Source: Pseudevernia furfuracea (lineage: Eukaryota > Ascomycota > Lecanoromycetes > Lecanorales > Parmeliaceae). From it: a stretch of DNA of 64,000 nucleotides. The DNA is taken from contig JAIUPT010000035.1 in NCBI GenBank assembly GCA_022315425.1, positions 496,001 through 560,000 on the forward strand, read 5' to 3'. The position numbers and the translations under genes are program-made. Numbering within the stretch: position 1 is the stretch's first letter; every line of letters starts with the position of its first letter. The notes under the pieces were generated by a model that was given only the letters and a program-made list of their open reading frames with translations, had not been told where the DNA came from and did not search any database. Of the stretch, positions 29,203 to 39,215 are shown in pieces.

Positions 29203-29881
29203 ATGTCGCGGAGAAACAAACGGCCCCAGCAGGCCAAGAAGAACAACTCAAGAAGCCGACTAAAAGTCCAGTAGTTACCCCAAAGTACACTAGACGCCAG
29301 TTCGAGGAGCTTAACCAGACTATCATGAGGTTCACATCCGATTCACAGAATTTGAACAAGCCCGAGCGAGGGTGCGAGCTTGAGAGGGATGAGATCGATC
29401 AGCAATGGACGCGTTTGATACAGGGACTACATCCGGCGGACGACCCTAAGAGCTACGAACTTCTGGCTCAGGTAGATCATCAACACGAGATGAAAAAGCA
29501 TGGGATCGCATCACTAATGCACGTTCTAAAGGTTGAATACCCGATGTATGATGAATACTGGGAAAAGCGCGCAGATCGGAAAGCCTTCTTTGAACGAGAG
29601 CACCAATTTGAGCTCTTCGGATTCCAAAAAAAAAAAAACTCGATACAACCTGAGTCGGGCTCAGGAACGGAATTGGCCAGGCTGTATCCTTATGGAGGAC
29701 GGGGGAAGGGAAGGAAGTCCTAGTGCCAAGGATTTCGCGTCTCGCTCTACAGCAAGTCAAGTACCTGGATTTGGTGAAAAGTGTTCTGCAAGCGAATCCC
29801 CTCAAGAAAATTTCCAGATTTGCAATGCAAGAGCTCTGGGTTGCGGTAGTCACAAAGATCTATCATTTTGAGGCAGAATAA
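29203..29881 (+). pseudogene. frame-broken hypothetical gene
   Basis: Protein-like sequence changes frame several times. From an ATG at 29203 the first frame closes after about 23 codons. A second frame carries TPKYTRRQFEELNQTIMRF and LERDEIDQQWTRLIQGLHPA up to a TAG at 29721-29723. A third frame, open from 29654 to a TAA at 29879-29881, carries VPRISRLALQQVKYLDLVKS and AMQELWVAVVTKIYHFEAE. A run of twelve A at about 29627-29638 sits at one change of frame. The pieces look like one charged protein broken by indels; unseen introns are the alternative. Family not recognised. Confidence 0.45.
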
Positions 29882-30536
29882 GAGGACGTTGGCGCCCTCC
29901 AGTTTGACGAGGCTGCCTGGCAAGACTTTGGAGGAGAGTAGGGCGCACCAGCGACTTTCCAGTTCGCAGCTACGGGCTTGGCCCTTCGTTTCAACGGGCA
30001 GATATTGTATTTTTGGACGAAGCTTTCGTGGAAGGTGCTTCAGAGGTGTTTGCAAAAGGAGCGAATGTTGTGGAGATCGCTTGTACTGTCCGTCTCGAGT
30101 TTGTACGTAGGAGAAGGTGGCCTTGGCTGCAGGCTTCTTTGAACGACAGCCTTCACATACACGCATACTCACTCTTCAGTGATATAAAGGACGCTCAGTG
30201 CAAGAGTGGCCTTCCCATGACATAGTAAGGAGGTGGTAGAGAAAGTAGTGCCTTCTCCATTTGAGATATTGGATGAATCTATGAATGAATATCGAACCCG
30301 TTTATTAAAACTACCACGAAGGTTCTAACCCAAGTCTTTGTTCTCCTTCCATCCCTATCTTCTGCGGAGATATCATCTCTGAGATATCATCTCGAACTCG
30401 TTATGAGTGACCTCGCCAGCTTCGTTGACTCCCTGCTACCCAATTGTCTGCTATAAGTCGTGTCCTCCACTCTTGCAATGTTCTTGCGGCCATGAAAGCT
30501 CAGTGCTTCCGAGTCATGCCCCGAAAGGCAACGATT
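29882..30536. other. no clear gene; faint coding traces
   Basis: A plus-strand frame near 29950-30110 reads LALRFNGQILYFWTKLSWK, perhaps a further broken piece of the preceding pseudogene. A 141-codon minus-strand ORF overlaps it. Neither can be assigned. Confidence 0.3.
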
Positions 30537-31054
30537 CTAAATTGCCCGAAGGCACCGCAACAAAAAAGGGTGCCCAAAAGGCCAAAGAAGCTTAAAATAT
30601 GTCAAAATTTGGTTCTCAGCTAGGACATTGCGCTTGTCGGCTATCGGAATAAGGTTCCCAGCCACCTGTTGGAAGGATACAAATACTGGTCCAGGGGAGT
30701 CCTGGTAGAATAATTCAAGCATCCTACACATCACATACCTGAATCTTGACAAAGTATGCCCGAGGCACAAGAGACAACCACCACAAAAACAGAACAAACA
30801 GAACAAACAGCACAAAGCACACCTATCATACCTGACCCGTAAGTCAGGCGTACCAAATGTCGATCATCCGCAAAGTGGCCGCCAGGACGTTGCTTGAAAT
30901 CCTCTTTCTTCGAAAACAAACCATTCAGCATTCGAATGAATCTTATAATCTTGGTTTCTGGTCCTTTGGTGCTATGGGCTTCATCAAAGATAACACGGCT
31001 ATGGCAGACCGCGTATTGTTCCCATCGATGCCGGCGCGAAGCCAGGTTGCTCAA
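30537..31054 (-). pseudogene. fragment with a DEAH-like helicase motif
   Basis: Minus-strand frame 31054-30731 contains RVIFDEAHSTKGPETKIIRF (VIFDEAH at 30994-30974), which resembles motif II of SNF2-type helicases. A probable intron (donor GTATGA, acceptor TCAAG) leads into a second frame reading MLELFYQDSPGPVFVSFQQV. No Walker A motif, no other helicase motif and no plausible start were found, so this is at most a fragment. The motif II match could also be coincidental. Confidence 0.4.
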
Positions 31055-31305
31055 TCGTCGAAGCCCTCAAACACGGACTCCTGGTCCCCGGCTCCGTCTG
31101 ACCCAAGGCTACTACCCGCGGTAGCGCCGCCAAAATCCCTCATATCCTCATCTTCGTCACCCTCATCATCCTAATTACCCCCCTCCTCTCCTTCGCTCCC
31201 GCCGGAGCTGGTAGAGGAGGCACGGCCACCGGAAGGACCCTCTCCCGCATCGTCGTCGGCAACGGGAGATGCAGGGGGAGCGCGGGGGCCGCTTGGAGGA
31301 GGCGT

Positions 31306-31947
31306 CTACTGCCTTCGCCTCTCTCTCAAAAGAGCACACGAAATAATAAACTTTGTGGATGACTGCGTCCCATAGGTGCTGTATCTCGGAGGAAATCTAA
31401 TGGTGACGACTGTCCGCCGGATCCTGATAACGGTAGTCGTAAGGTCTGTAAGTAGATGTGATATGATCTTGATGACCTGCGCTGTTATAATGGAGGTAAT
31501 AGAAAGAGAAGGACTCGATTGAAACATTCTCCTTTCGAACTCTCCGCGCGAAGCCGCCTGGCCGCTAGAAGATGGATTAACTTCCTCAGGGCCCCTCGTA
31601 ATGGGGAAGTAGGAAGGAGAGGAACTGAAATGGTAAGATTCTTCCCTGTGCGAAGCCAGCTGATCACTAGGAGATGGAATGCCATTTTCAGACGGTGGCA
31701 TATTGGAGGTTACGTGCTCTGCTCGAGTCGATCTAAGCTGCGGAGGTAGATTTATCGTCGAGATCTTCATCCTTGATCGCGACGGTAGGACATTAATATC
31801 TAGAGATATTAATGACAGAGTTTCAAAACTGCTTCGCAATGCTTGCAATGACTTAGTTGATCGTACTTGCTCGCGATCTTGATCCCGTGCATCAGCACCA
31901 ACCCGAAGAACATCTATAGATCGATGTAAAGGAGAGATACCTAGCAT
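31306..31947 (-). pseudogene. Ser-rich ORF (213 codons), overlapping the preceding ORF
   Basis: Opens with ATG at 31947-31945 and runs 213 codons without interruption. It is rich in Ser, Arg and Thr (SPSDQLASHREESYHFSSSP, FERRMFQSSPSLSITSIIT), with no recognised domain. Its start overlaps the stop of the upstream minus-strand ORF in the sequence ATGCTAG. It may be the relic of a downstream exon or ORF of the same locus. Confidence 0.35.
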
Positions 31948-32532
31948 ATCTCAATCACAGAGTCAGCTCGATCACCACAATCACAAAAAGAAAAGAACAT
32001 GCTGTGTGTGATCACTGGCTCTTCAGTCGGTCCCTGAATCCAAGATCGAATCTCGGATTGTCGTTGGCCCAGCAGATAAAAAATCCAATCGTGCAAGTGA
32101 CGATCCAAAGTCACAGACTGTGACTCTTTCTTCTCCTCCTTCTCCTCCTCCTCCTTCTTCTCGTCTGCCGCCTTCTTCTTCTCGTCAACGCGAAGCTTCC
32201 ACAAAGCCAAGTACGCGGCCAGGGCAGCAATGATTCCTTGTGCCACCCCTGTCCATGGAGTCTATCGAGCCGACGACCAACAGCTCCCCCGATTTCTTCA
32301 TAAGCCGATTCTTCTTCAAGAGCTCAATGAGGCGCGTCAGGAACCGATCGACCACTTCGATATTCGCTGATCTCTTACCGAGCTCGGACCGCTGCAAATA
32401 AAAGACACTGTACGACTGATAGAATTGATTATAAGGCTGACCGCGAGCGATCATCAGATCAGACTTCGAGATGATTCGTTCTAAGAATAAGTTGACAAAG
32501 GCAGCGGATTCCATTGAGACAGTCGACATCAT
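31941..32532 (-). pseudogene. frameshifted ORF with Lys/Glu-rich segment
   Basis: ATG at 32532 begins MMSTVSMESAAFVNLFLERI. The frame carries LLKKNRLMKKSGELLVVGSI to about 32260, where a G-run (CAGGGGTGG) marks a one-base frameshift. The next frame continues the protein smoothly (AQGIIAALAAYLALWKLRVD), then a Lys/Glu-rich low-complexity stretch (EKKKAADEKKEEEEKEEKKE), and ends FCDCGDRADSVIEIC. One hydrophobic segment lies just after the frameshift. Unrecognised protein. Confidence 0.45.
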
Positions 32533-32849
32533 AAACGAAGCAGGGAGATAAACGAAGCAGATAGATCAACGAATACAGAGAGCAACCTGGATGAAGAAGA
32601 GGATTCAATGACTGTAAGCTTCAACTAGAGAGATTCTGCTGTGATCGATCTCGCTGACTCTTCGCTCGGTCGAGGTTCGAGCTTAAGTCTTTCACGCTTC
32701 TGTGAAATAATATTCGATACAATTCCTTGCTCTGCCCGGCTCAGCCATTCATCGATAACAAAGTTGTTCTGAAGATCGTTGAAGTATCAATAACCTTATG
32801 TTTCTTCCTTGACGGCAGAAGCCCGGCGACGTCTCAGTCGTTGGGTAAC

Positions 32850-33860
32850 TCATATTCGGGGAGGCACTGGTTCCTCAAGCACCAATATTGGGTTTTCCTC
32901 CCTTTGTTCTTGAGTGCGTTCGAGGGAGCGATCGCCATCAGCTGGGTCCATGCTTGTGGATGAAGTTTTCGAGGCAAATTTAGTCTTTCCCTGACATCCT
33001 TGTGTAGTTCGAATCTGTTTCAAACGACAAGTCTTGTTACCCCGAGGGTGTCCCTTTGCAGAGCCGGTGTCTCGTGCGGTGTGAAGTTTTGCGCTAACCA
33101 TCCTTCCGAGTTGAAATCGAGTTTCCAGAACTCGCCCATCAGCAGCAAAGTGTTTGCACATGACACTGAAAAACTGTTCGAAAGCCGTCCCAGGAGCCTG
33201 ATTGGCGGCGTTCTGGGTCTGACGCTCGGCTTCGTCCGTCCTCTCTATCGCGATCCTAGCCTTTTAAGCCCGCTCTACCATCTCCGCCTGCTCTTTGACT
33301 TCATCGACATCGTATAACTCATTATAACGTTCTTCGATTTTCTCTTGTCTACGTAACTGCAGATTAACATCAAACCCGTTGATTACTTTAAGATCAATCT
33401 ACTTCTGAGTATCGAGCGTTCTGTGCTTTTCTTATTGAAGATTGACTTCTTTTGCGAGAACGTTACGATCAAGTATAGTCTGTTGAGTATCGATTTGAGA
33501 AAAAGCGGTCTTTTAAGCCTGACGAGCTTGTTGTTCAGCAGCCTCTTAAGCCTGAAGAGCTTGTCCTTGACGAGAATCACTCGTGAGCCGAGAATTAATA
33601 ACAATCTCGAGCTTTTTGACAGCCCGCACGACCTCTTCGATAGTATCTTTTTGAGCAGCGTTCGACTCCTCTTTGACCTTTCAGTAATCACGACGTGCAG
33701 TGCTGATCATCTCGTTATTAACCCGACCCGTTACGATTTCGCTGAGGTTGCTCTTGGCGTTAAGTTGAGACCTTTGTGCGATCTCATTATGCCGTATTGC
33801 GGACTTCGCGCGACAGCACCAGAACTCAGAGATAAAGATGCTTCCAATGTATGTCGAGGG
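32850..33860 (-). pseudogene. coiled-coil protein with RIP-type stops
   Basis: One frame reads as a helical, Gln/Glu/Arg-rich protein from about 33860 to 32850: SEIVTGRVNNEMISTARRDY, DTIEEVVRAVKKLEIVINSR, GTAFEQFFSVMCKHFAADGR. It is interrupted by TAA or TAG at positions where the context wants Gln (QA-stop-EAAEQQARQA-stop-K, LQ-stop-EKH, QK-stop-IDL, ERA-stop-KAR) and by one TGA (DY-stop-KVKEE). That is the pattern expected from C-to-T changes at CpA. The C-terminal part is basic with Cys (GNKTCRLKQIRTTQGCQGK). Function and family unknown. Confidence 0.55.
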
Positions 33861-33889
33861 TCTAAAGATATTCCGGCTGTCAATGCAAT

Positions 33890-34960
33890 GGTGGAGTTAT
33901 GCTTAGAGAGACCCCGACCTGCAGCTCCAGAGTCAGCTCACTCGCATGAAAAGAAGGTAGGGAAGACTCACGTCGAACGTTAGTCCAAGCTGGCACGAAC
34001 GCATGCGGTGAACCAGGATCTGCGAAGGGTTACCATGTCTGTTCGCTTCTCCGCTTCCATGCAGTCTGTAGTTCCTTTAGGCCTGCCTAATCCTTGCTAT
34101 ACAGGATGTCTTTCGCAGCGTTGACTTGTTGCCAGGTTGGTACATCGGGTCCCTGGGTCTTGGGTTCGCTAGCAGTCCCCTGTTCGAATATCTTAGGAGA
34201 CTTCCCCCTGGCTCTCCTCCTCCGCGAGGGCCTTCAGAGTAGCGTAAGTCTCGAGATCGTAGGGATCAAGATCGTCCTGCTCTCCATTTTCTTCGTCCTC
34301 GTCAACATCCATTTCTTCCGAGTCAATCTTCATGGCTTTCCTCTGTTCCGTGTACTCATTATTTCAGTGATCTCAGTCACAGTGTCTGTAGGGACGAGGT
34401 GAAGACTTCTTCACTCGGCGCTCGTTCCCTTTGCTCCGGGAAGCTTCCAGAGGACGTTTGGCTTTGTCTCCAGCCGGGGTGCTGGCCCGGGGTTTGAAGT
34501 CAGTCGAGGAGTTTCCCGCAGTCTGAACTAAGCCCTTTGCCGCCAGGTTACCGAAGAGTCGTTGAAATCTGGCAGGAGTTGGTGCCGTTGGTGTTGGGGT
34601 GTTAGATCTGCGAGGTTTGCTGTCGTTAGCCCTTAGTCCAGGACTCTAGGAAAGCCGCGCGGTCTCTGACTTGTTCGCTAGGTCTCTCAATGCGCTCGTG
34701 GAAGGAAGACCGAGGTGATTAGCAAGCTTACGGTCAATCTCATGTAGTGTATCGGCATCTAGAACAAAGACGTCGTCGGGATTGTTCTCCTTGGCCTTCG
34801 CAACAACCTGGGCTGTCATGTCCGGCGTCTCCTCGAATCATAATTTGATCTCTTGCCTCCAATCTTAGGTTTGGACCGCTTCGGCGTGCTTGGGCCTACT
34901 TCTGCCGTCCTCTTCCCCTTACGTCCCTGCGTTGTGACGTGCAATCGGTAGTCACTGAGT
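33890..34960 (-). pseudogene. acidic/basic low-complexity protein with RIP-type stops
   Basis: Starting near 34960 (GKRTAEVGPSTPKRSKPK), a frame change leads into NNPDDVFVLDADTLHEIDRK and LANHLGLPSTSALRDLANKS. The same frame continues through TAG, two TGA and a TAA to PTPARFQRLFGNLAAKGLVQ, an acidic patch (SEEMDVDEDEENGEQDDLDP) and YDLETYATLKALAEEE. After another frameshift at a G-run near 34195 it reads VPTWQQVNAAKDILYSKD, then TAWKRRSEQTW. The stops sit at Gln or Arg positions. No family is recognised. Confidence 0.5.
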
Positions 34961-35342
34961 CGTAGGGTGCTTTTGTTTGATGTTGTTTATGAACAGAGTA
35001 CCTTAGGACTTCTCCGATGTACGTCATACCACACTTCCCAAGTGGCTCTTCTTCACGTTGCCAAGTAGGAGCTAAGGATTAGCGTGAATCCGGTGAGGCG
35101 AGTGATTTTCGCACTAGTCACGAATCAAGTCACTGATCACTTGCAGGTTAGCTTTTGCTTGCCGGAAATCGTGTAAAAAAAAAGCGGTGCAAGATGTCAA
35201 TGACGTAGCGGGTATGATTTATGATGGGTGTGATGCTATCAGCAAGGAAAAGCAGGAAGAAAAGTCGTGGTGGTGGAAATGTAGAAGCTGAAGGCGAGGA
35301 CGCGTCATGGCAAGTTTGGAAAAAGATTCGTTGAATTTTTAT
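34961..35342. other. no gene seen
   Basis: Spacer between two broken minus-strand genes. It contains a run of nine A near 35176. No ORF or repeat was recognised. Confidence 0.4.
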
Positions 35343-35800
35343 TTATAATGACAGGCTCAGGGAAGTGAAAGAATCGTACAGTTTGATTGGGGAAAGCCTC
35401 GTAACAGATAATGCAAAAAAGTGGAACCCTTGTCCTCGGGTGGAGGAAATCTCGTTGGGTTGGATGTTAGTACAATGATATTTATGTTCCGTTCTTGTAA
35501 TAGCCTCGAGCATCGATGAACTGTAAGCGTCTTTCATCACCTCAATCTTCTCTTTCTTCAAATTCTTAATCTTCTTTCTTTTCTCCTTTCTCTTCTTATC
35601 AGGAATCTGTTGCTAAGTTACGCGTTTCCTCTTCTGCTCAATCGCACCATCCTCGTCGTACGCATCATTGGTTTCATGAATCGAATGTGGCTTTAGTGAT
35701 GTCGGCGTCGTAGTCTGTAGTAATAAGATTTGATTCATCTCATGATATCGTAGTCCGGCTGCTGCGAACCATAGAGCACTGGTGAATGTCCGTCACGTCT
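35343..35800 (-). pseudogene. Lys-rich protein C-terminus with one RIP-type stop
   Basis: A frame from about 35800 reads ALWFAAAGLRYHEMNQILLL (an ATG lies at 35738), then PHSIHETNDAYDEDGAIEQK and RKRVT, a TAG, and a Lys-rich helix (DKKRKEKRKKIKNLKKEKIE). It closes with MKDAYSSSMLEAITRTEHKY and a TAA at 35343. The single TAG lies before QQ, where Gln is plausible. Unrecognised. Confidence 0.45.
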
Positions 35801-35914
35801 CAATTCTGCTCAATGCTGCTCAAAGACACTCTTTCGTCTTTGAAGCTGTTGCCCAGTAATTGTCATTCGGATTTGTCACGCTAACTACTGGACTTCTTTG
35901 ACTGAGATCTTGGA

Positions 35915-36900
35915 CTTAGCAGGAAAAAAGTCTCCTGTTTGTCGAGTCTGCGGAGTAAATCGTCATCAAACAAGGGGAGAAGGAGTTGTTCACGGAGAGT
36001 GATTTGTTGGAAAGTGATTTGTTCCCGGATAATGATGCGCCGGCTGAGCAAGCAAGCAAGGTCGTCGTTGTCGGAGGCAAGCCAGGGAAGGGGAAAGCAC
36101 CGGAGACAGCAGAAGGCACAATGGCGGAGGGAACAAACTCACGTGGGTCTGGCAGAGTTGAATAGTCGGAGTCTCCTGAGAGTGTTGGGCTGCGATGTGA
36201 TTATGCCATTCCGCCTCTGTCACGAATCGCTGATGACATGTGTGCAAAACGTGGACCTTGAAGGTAATTGGTCATCTCCTGTGAGCTCACAAATCCACAC
36301 AGCTCGCGCAATTCCCCTCCCTTGTAGGAGTAAAGGCCTCTTGCCAGACGACGTGATCGTCGTAGTCCCTTGCGCAGACTATCGGAGGCGTAAATGGATG
36401 TGCAATTACGTCCTCTTCAGCCCAATAGATGTTCTCGTCGTCGACTGGTAGAAGCCCATCTCGTAGGTAAGGAGGAACCAGTGTTCTTCGGGTCTGGTTC
36501 CCGAAGATGTCCCAGAGCAGAAAGGATAAGTATCTGTCTTTTGGAACGAGGGGTATCTTGTCATGCAAGGGAGACAATTTGTGAAGAACTTGCTTGTGCA
36601 GGTAGATGAGTAAGTCGACGTCTCGACAGATCCGAGTATTGACTAAATCGTCGGGGCTTGGAATAAGATGTTCGACAGTAGCAAGTCTTCAAGCGTTAAG
36701 AAGGTCCTCTGGTTCGGGCAGTTAATGTACTTCCTCGATGGAAAGTCTTAAAGAAAACTCAACAGTAGGCGGGAACGTCCATCGACGTCCTTTCTCTACA
36801 CCGACCCTCGACCAGTTCACCAAATGGTTCTCGACTTCCTCTTGCGAAAAACTCCGACCTTCGTATGTTTCCTTCTTTTAGCTTCTTCGACGAGACTGGA
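35915..36900 (-). pseudogene. broken gene with a zinc-finger-like end
   Basis: From about 36890 one frame reads EEVENHLVNWSRVGVEKGRR, WTFPPTVEFSLRLSIEEVH, a TAA, LPEPEDLLNA, a TGA, RLATVEHLIPSPDDLVNTRI and DKIPLVPKDRYLSFLLWDIF. After two TGA codons near 36280 it reads HTCHQRFVTEAEWHNHIAAQ followed by H, similar to a C2H2 finger of the kind with Trp in the helix, although the first Cys is missing. Near 36120-35918 another frame gives a Ser/Asn-rich tail with the local duplication GNKSLSNKSLS. Family unknown. Confidence 0.45.
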
Positions 36901-36907
36901 GACGGGG

Positions 36908-37123
36908 TCACCGGATTGAGCTTTCATTGACTTCATCCGTCCAATCTCTGATGGAGGGCTTCGTCCAGTCTTCTAGAAGGGCCTTTTCTCTTCTCAAAAG
37001 TGTAGAAAGATTATCATTCCTGTCAGAGATGATCGAAGCAAAGAAAGCAAAGACGATCAACACAAAGACGAATGTTGATGTTTCATTTTCCGGTTCGTGA
37101 GCTCCGACGGTAAGATCCGTCAT
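36908..37123 (-). CDS. small ORF with one membrane segment (71 codons)
   Basis: Opens with ATG at 37123-37121 and carries one hydrophobic stretch (FVFVLIVFAFFASII) followed by a charged tail (STLLRREKALLEDWTKPSIR). Its ATG overlaps the closing TGA of the upstream pseudogene frame as ATGA. It has no internal stop, unlike its neighbours. It may be a real short ORF or another frame of the upstream gene. Confidence 0.3.
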   Translation of the reverse strand: MTDLTVGAHEPENETSTFVFVLIVFAFFASIISDRNDNLSTLLRREKALLEDWTKPSIRDWTDEVNESSIR

Positions 37124-38427
37124 CGACTAGATTTACCTTCGAATACTGCATGCGAGCAGGCTCGAGAAGGAAATTCACACTGTCTTGCAATCGCTGGGTC
37201 GCCAACCTCTTCAGTGGTGCTAGGAAGAGCAGAACCTGAGATGGACTTCCCACAGTAAATTTCGGGAGTCCCATGGCCCGCTCTCAGGTTTTGAATATGC
37301 TACTCAAGTTAACTGAGGTCAAATTTGGCAACAACGAGGTACGCATCGGGTCCAGGGTTGTCTGGAGAGAATATTACCTTGGTGCAATGCCCTTGATGCG
37401 AAAAACTCCTTGCTTTCTCCTGTATCGCATTCTTTTGAAGGGCGAGAGGGACTCAAAAGACAATCGACAGATCCATCATCATCCTGTTCACTGGCATTTG
37501 ATCTACTGCCTCGTCGTCCCTATCTGTGAGCTTACTGTAGTTGATGGAATCTGTCTCCTCCCAGGCCCTCAGACTTAAGGTTGTCTTGTCATCGTGATAG
37601 AACAAGCGGTTAGATAACGTCGAGAAGTTCTCATATAGCCGTGCAATCGCATCTTCCTCAGGTTTTGTTAAGGTTCGAACGACCCTGACGTTGATCTTGG
37701 AGAACGTTCTCATTTTCTTTAAATGCTTCGCCTTGTTTACTACCTCTTATCGATTGACGTTTAGAAACGGCTGCAGTCTCGTAGTTGTCTTAAATAGAGC
37801 TGATGCTTCGAAAATTCTGGCTATTAGTGACTCTATGACACTGTGAACGGCTAACAATGTTGTCGTTATGTATACGAACTTCCCTTCTGTCTATCTAAGT
37901 TGTCCGCGTAACGCTGTGTTGTCTTTGCGTAACTTTCTAACCTTCACAGAAGTATCTTTCTTATCAGTGTCATCTTCCGAGTCGAAAATAATCGAGATAT
38001 TAAATCTGGGAGCAGTCTCCAGTCTGAGCCGCTTGATAATACTTAGCGCTCCAGTGTCGTCGACCTTACGTTTGCCCATGGTCTTGAAGGTGCCAGCTTT
38101 GAATGGAAATTTGGCCTTTGTATCTATCGGAAGCGACGATGAAGAAGGTTGAGAGGCTTTTGGGTAGTCGTAAAAGTTGTCCTGAACGTGGCATCGCTCG
38201 CCCTGACCTAAGTCGGGCTTCGCACTTATCCTTCCATTCCCAATCGTGACAACCTTTGTCGATCCGTTCTTTACCCCCTCCGATCCGAAAAGCTGATACA
38301 TATTGTTTGCCACTAGGTACACCCACTCGTTTTGCGTTGTTGAAAATGTCTTTGCAGCACGACCCTTATTTTTGTAGTAAGGCTTAACGTACTTCGACGC
38401 GACACGTATGTTTATATTTAAACACAT
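37120..38427 (-). pseudogene. 435-codon frame broken by five RIP-type stops
   Basis: Starts with ATG at 38427. One frame runs to a TGA at 37122-37120 without any frameshift but with five internal stops: TAG (LR-stop-TEGK), TAA (NVNR-stop-EVV), TGA (IVF-stop-VPL), TAA (DLS-stop-LE) and TAG (LE-stop-HIQ). Four of the five are explained by CAA or CAG becoming TAA or TAG. Readable parts include VSKYV-like MCLNINIRVASKYVKPYYKN, KRKVDDTGALSIIKRLRLET, EEDAIARLYENFSTLSNRLF and VIFSPDNPGPDAYLVVAKFD. The N-terminal part has a bipartite basic patch. I recognise no family. Confidence 0.6.
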
Positions 38428-39215
38428 GGAAGGATAAGATAGCAGAGGTCCAGTGTGTGTGAAAGTACAGAATAGAAAGAGAGGAAGAAGAAGAGAAAGT
38501 TTGAGGGTCTAAATACTCGACAGTGCTATTGAGTCATTCACTGCAGTTTGCAAGAGGAGTTCTATTGCAGTATTAACAAGAGTGAAACATTGAAGAGAGT
38601 GACTTACTACAAAGGATGAATATTCGTAGAAGTGATGAGCAGATCTTTGGAAAGCAGTCAGAGGATCCTAGGTAGATAAAAATGCTCTTTGGTATTCATG
38701 CCCAAAATCAATTTCTGGCATGAAGACGGTATACGTCCTACACAAAAATTGAATGAGAATGAGCATGATTGCAGCATTCTCTCGATGAAAAGTTTGACCA
38801 GAGCCACATCCCTTTGCTGCTTTGAATTAGCATAGACTCAAACTTCAAGCGAAATTAAGCAAGATGTTGTAAGTGGTTGTCTTCCTTGGTATGACTAGGG
38901 ATTCACACAAGGGTGATCAGGCACCCTCTTCTACCAGAACAATTTCCAATCACGCCCTTATTTATGATTCAAGTCTTTTCTCTTTCGAAGCGAAACTCAG
39001 ATATCGGTATTGCTCAGCACATCAAAGGCTCACTTAAAGTATCCATTGGTCGGAATTCACATGTTCATGCCCCCTTGGTCGAAACTCATTTCAGGATTCC
39101 GCGTCTGAGCGTCGTCCTCCTGATCATGAGAACGGATTGGGAGTTAGCGGACGCATGACGGCTTAAGTCGTATCCTTTATATCACAGCGAGTCATCAGCC
39201 CATTGTTCCTTGACT
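38428..39215. other. spacer between two broken minus-strand genes
   Basis: Bases 38,430-38,660 would be the upstream region of the pseudogene starting at 38427 and contain purine-rich stretches (GAAAGAGAGGAAGAAGAAGAG). No gene seen. Confidence 0.4.

Noticed and set aside
33383..33691. Lys/Leu/Arg-rich 102-codon minus-strand ORF, and the plus-strand ORF opposite it
   Set aside because: Both are in frames other than the one carrying the coherent Gln/Glu-rich helical protein; their biased composition follows from the repetitive codons of that frame.
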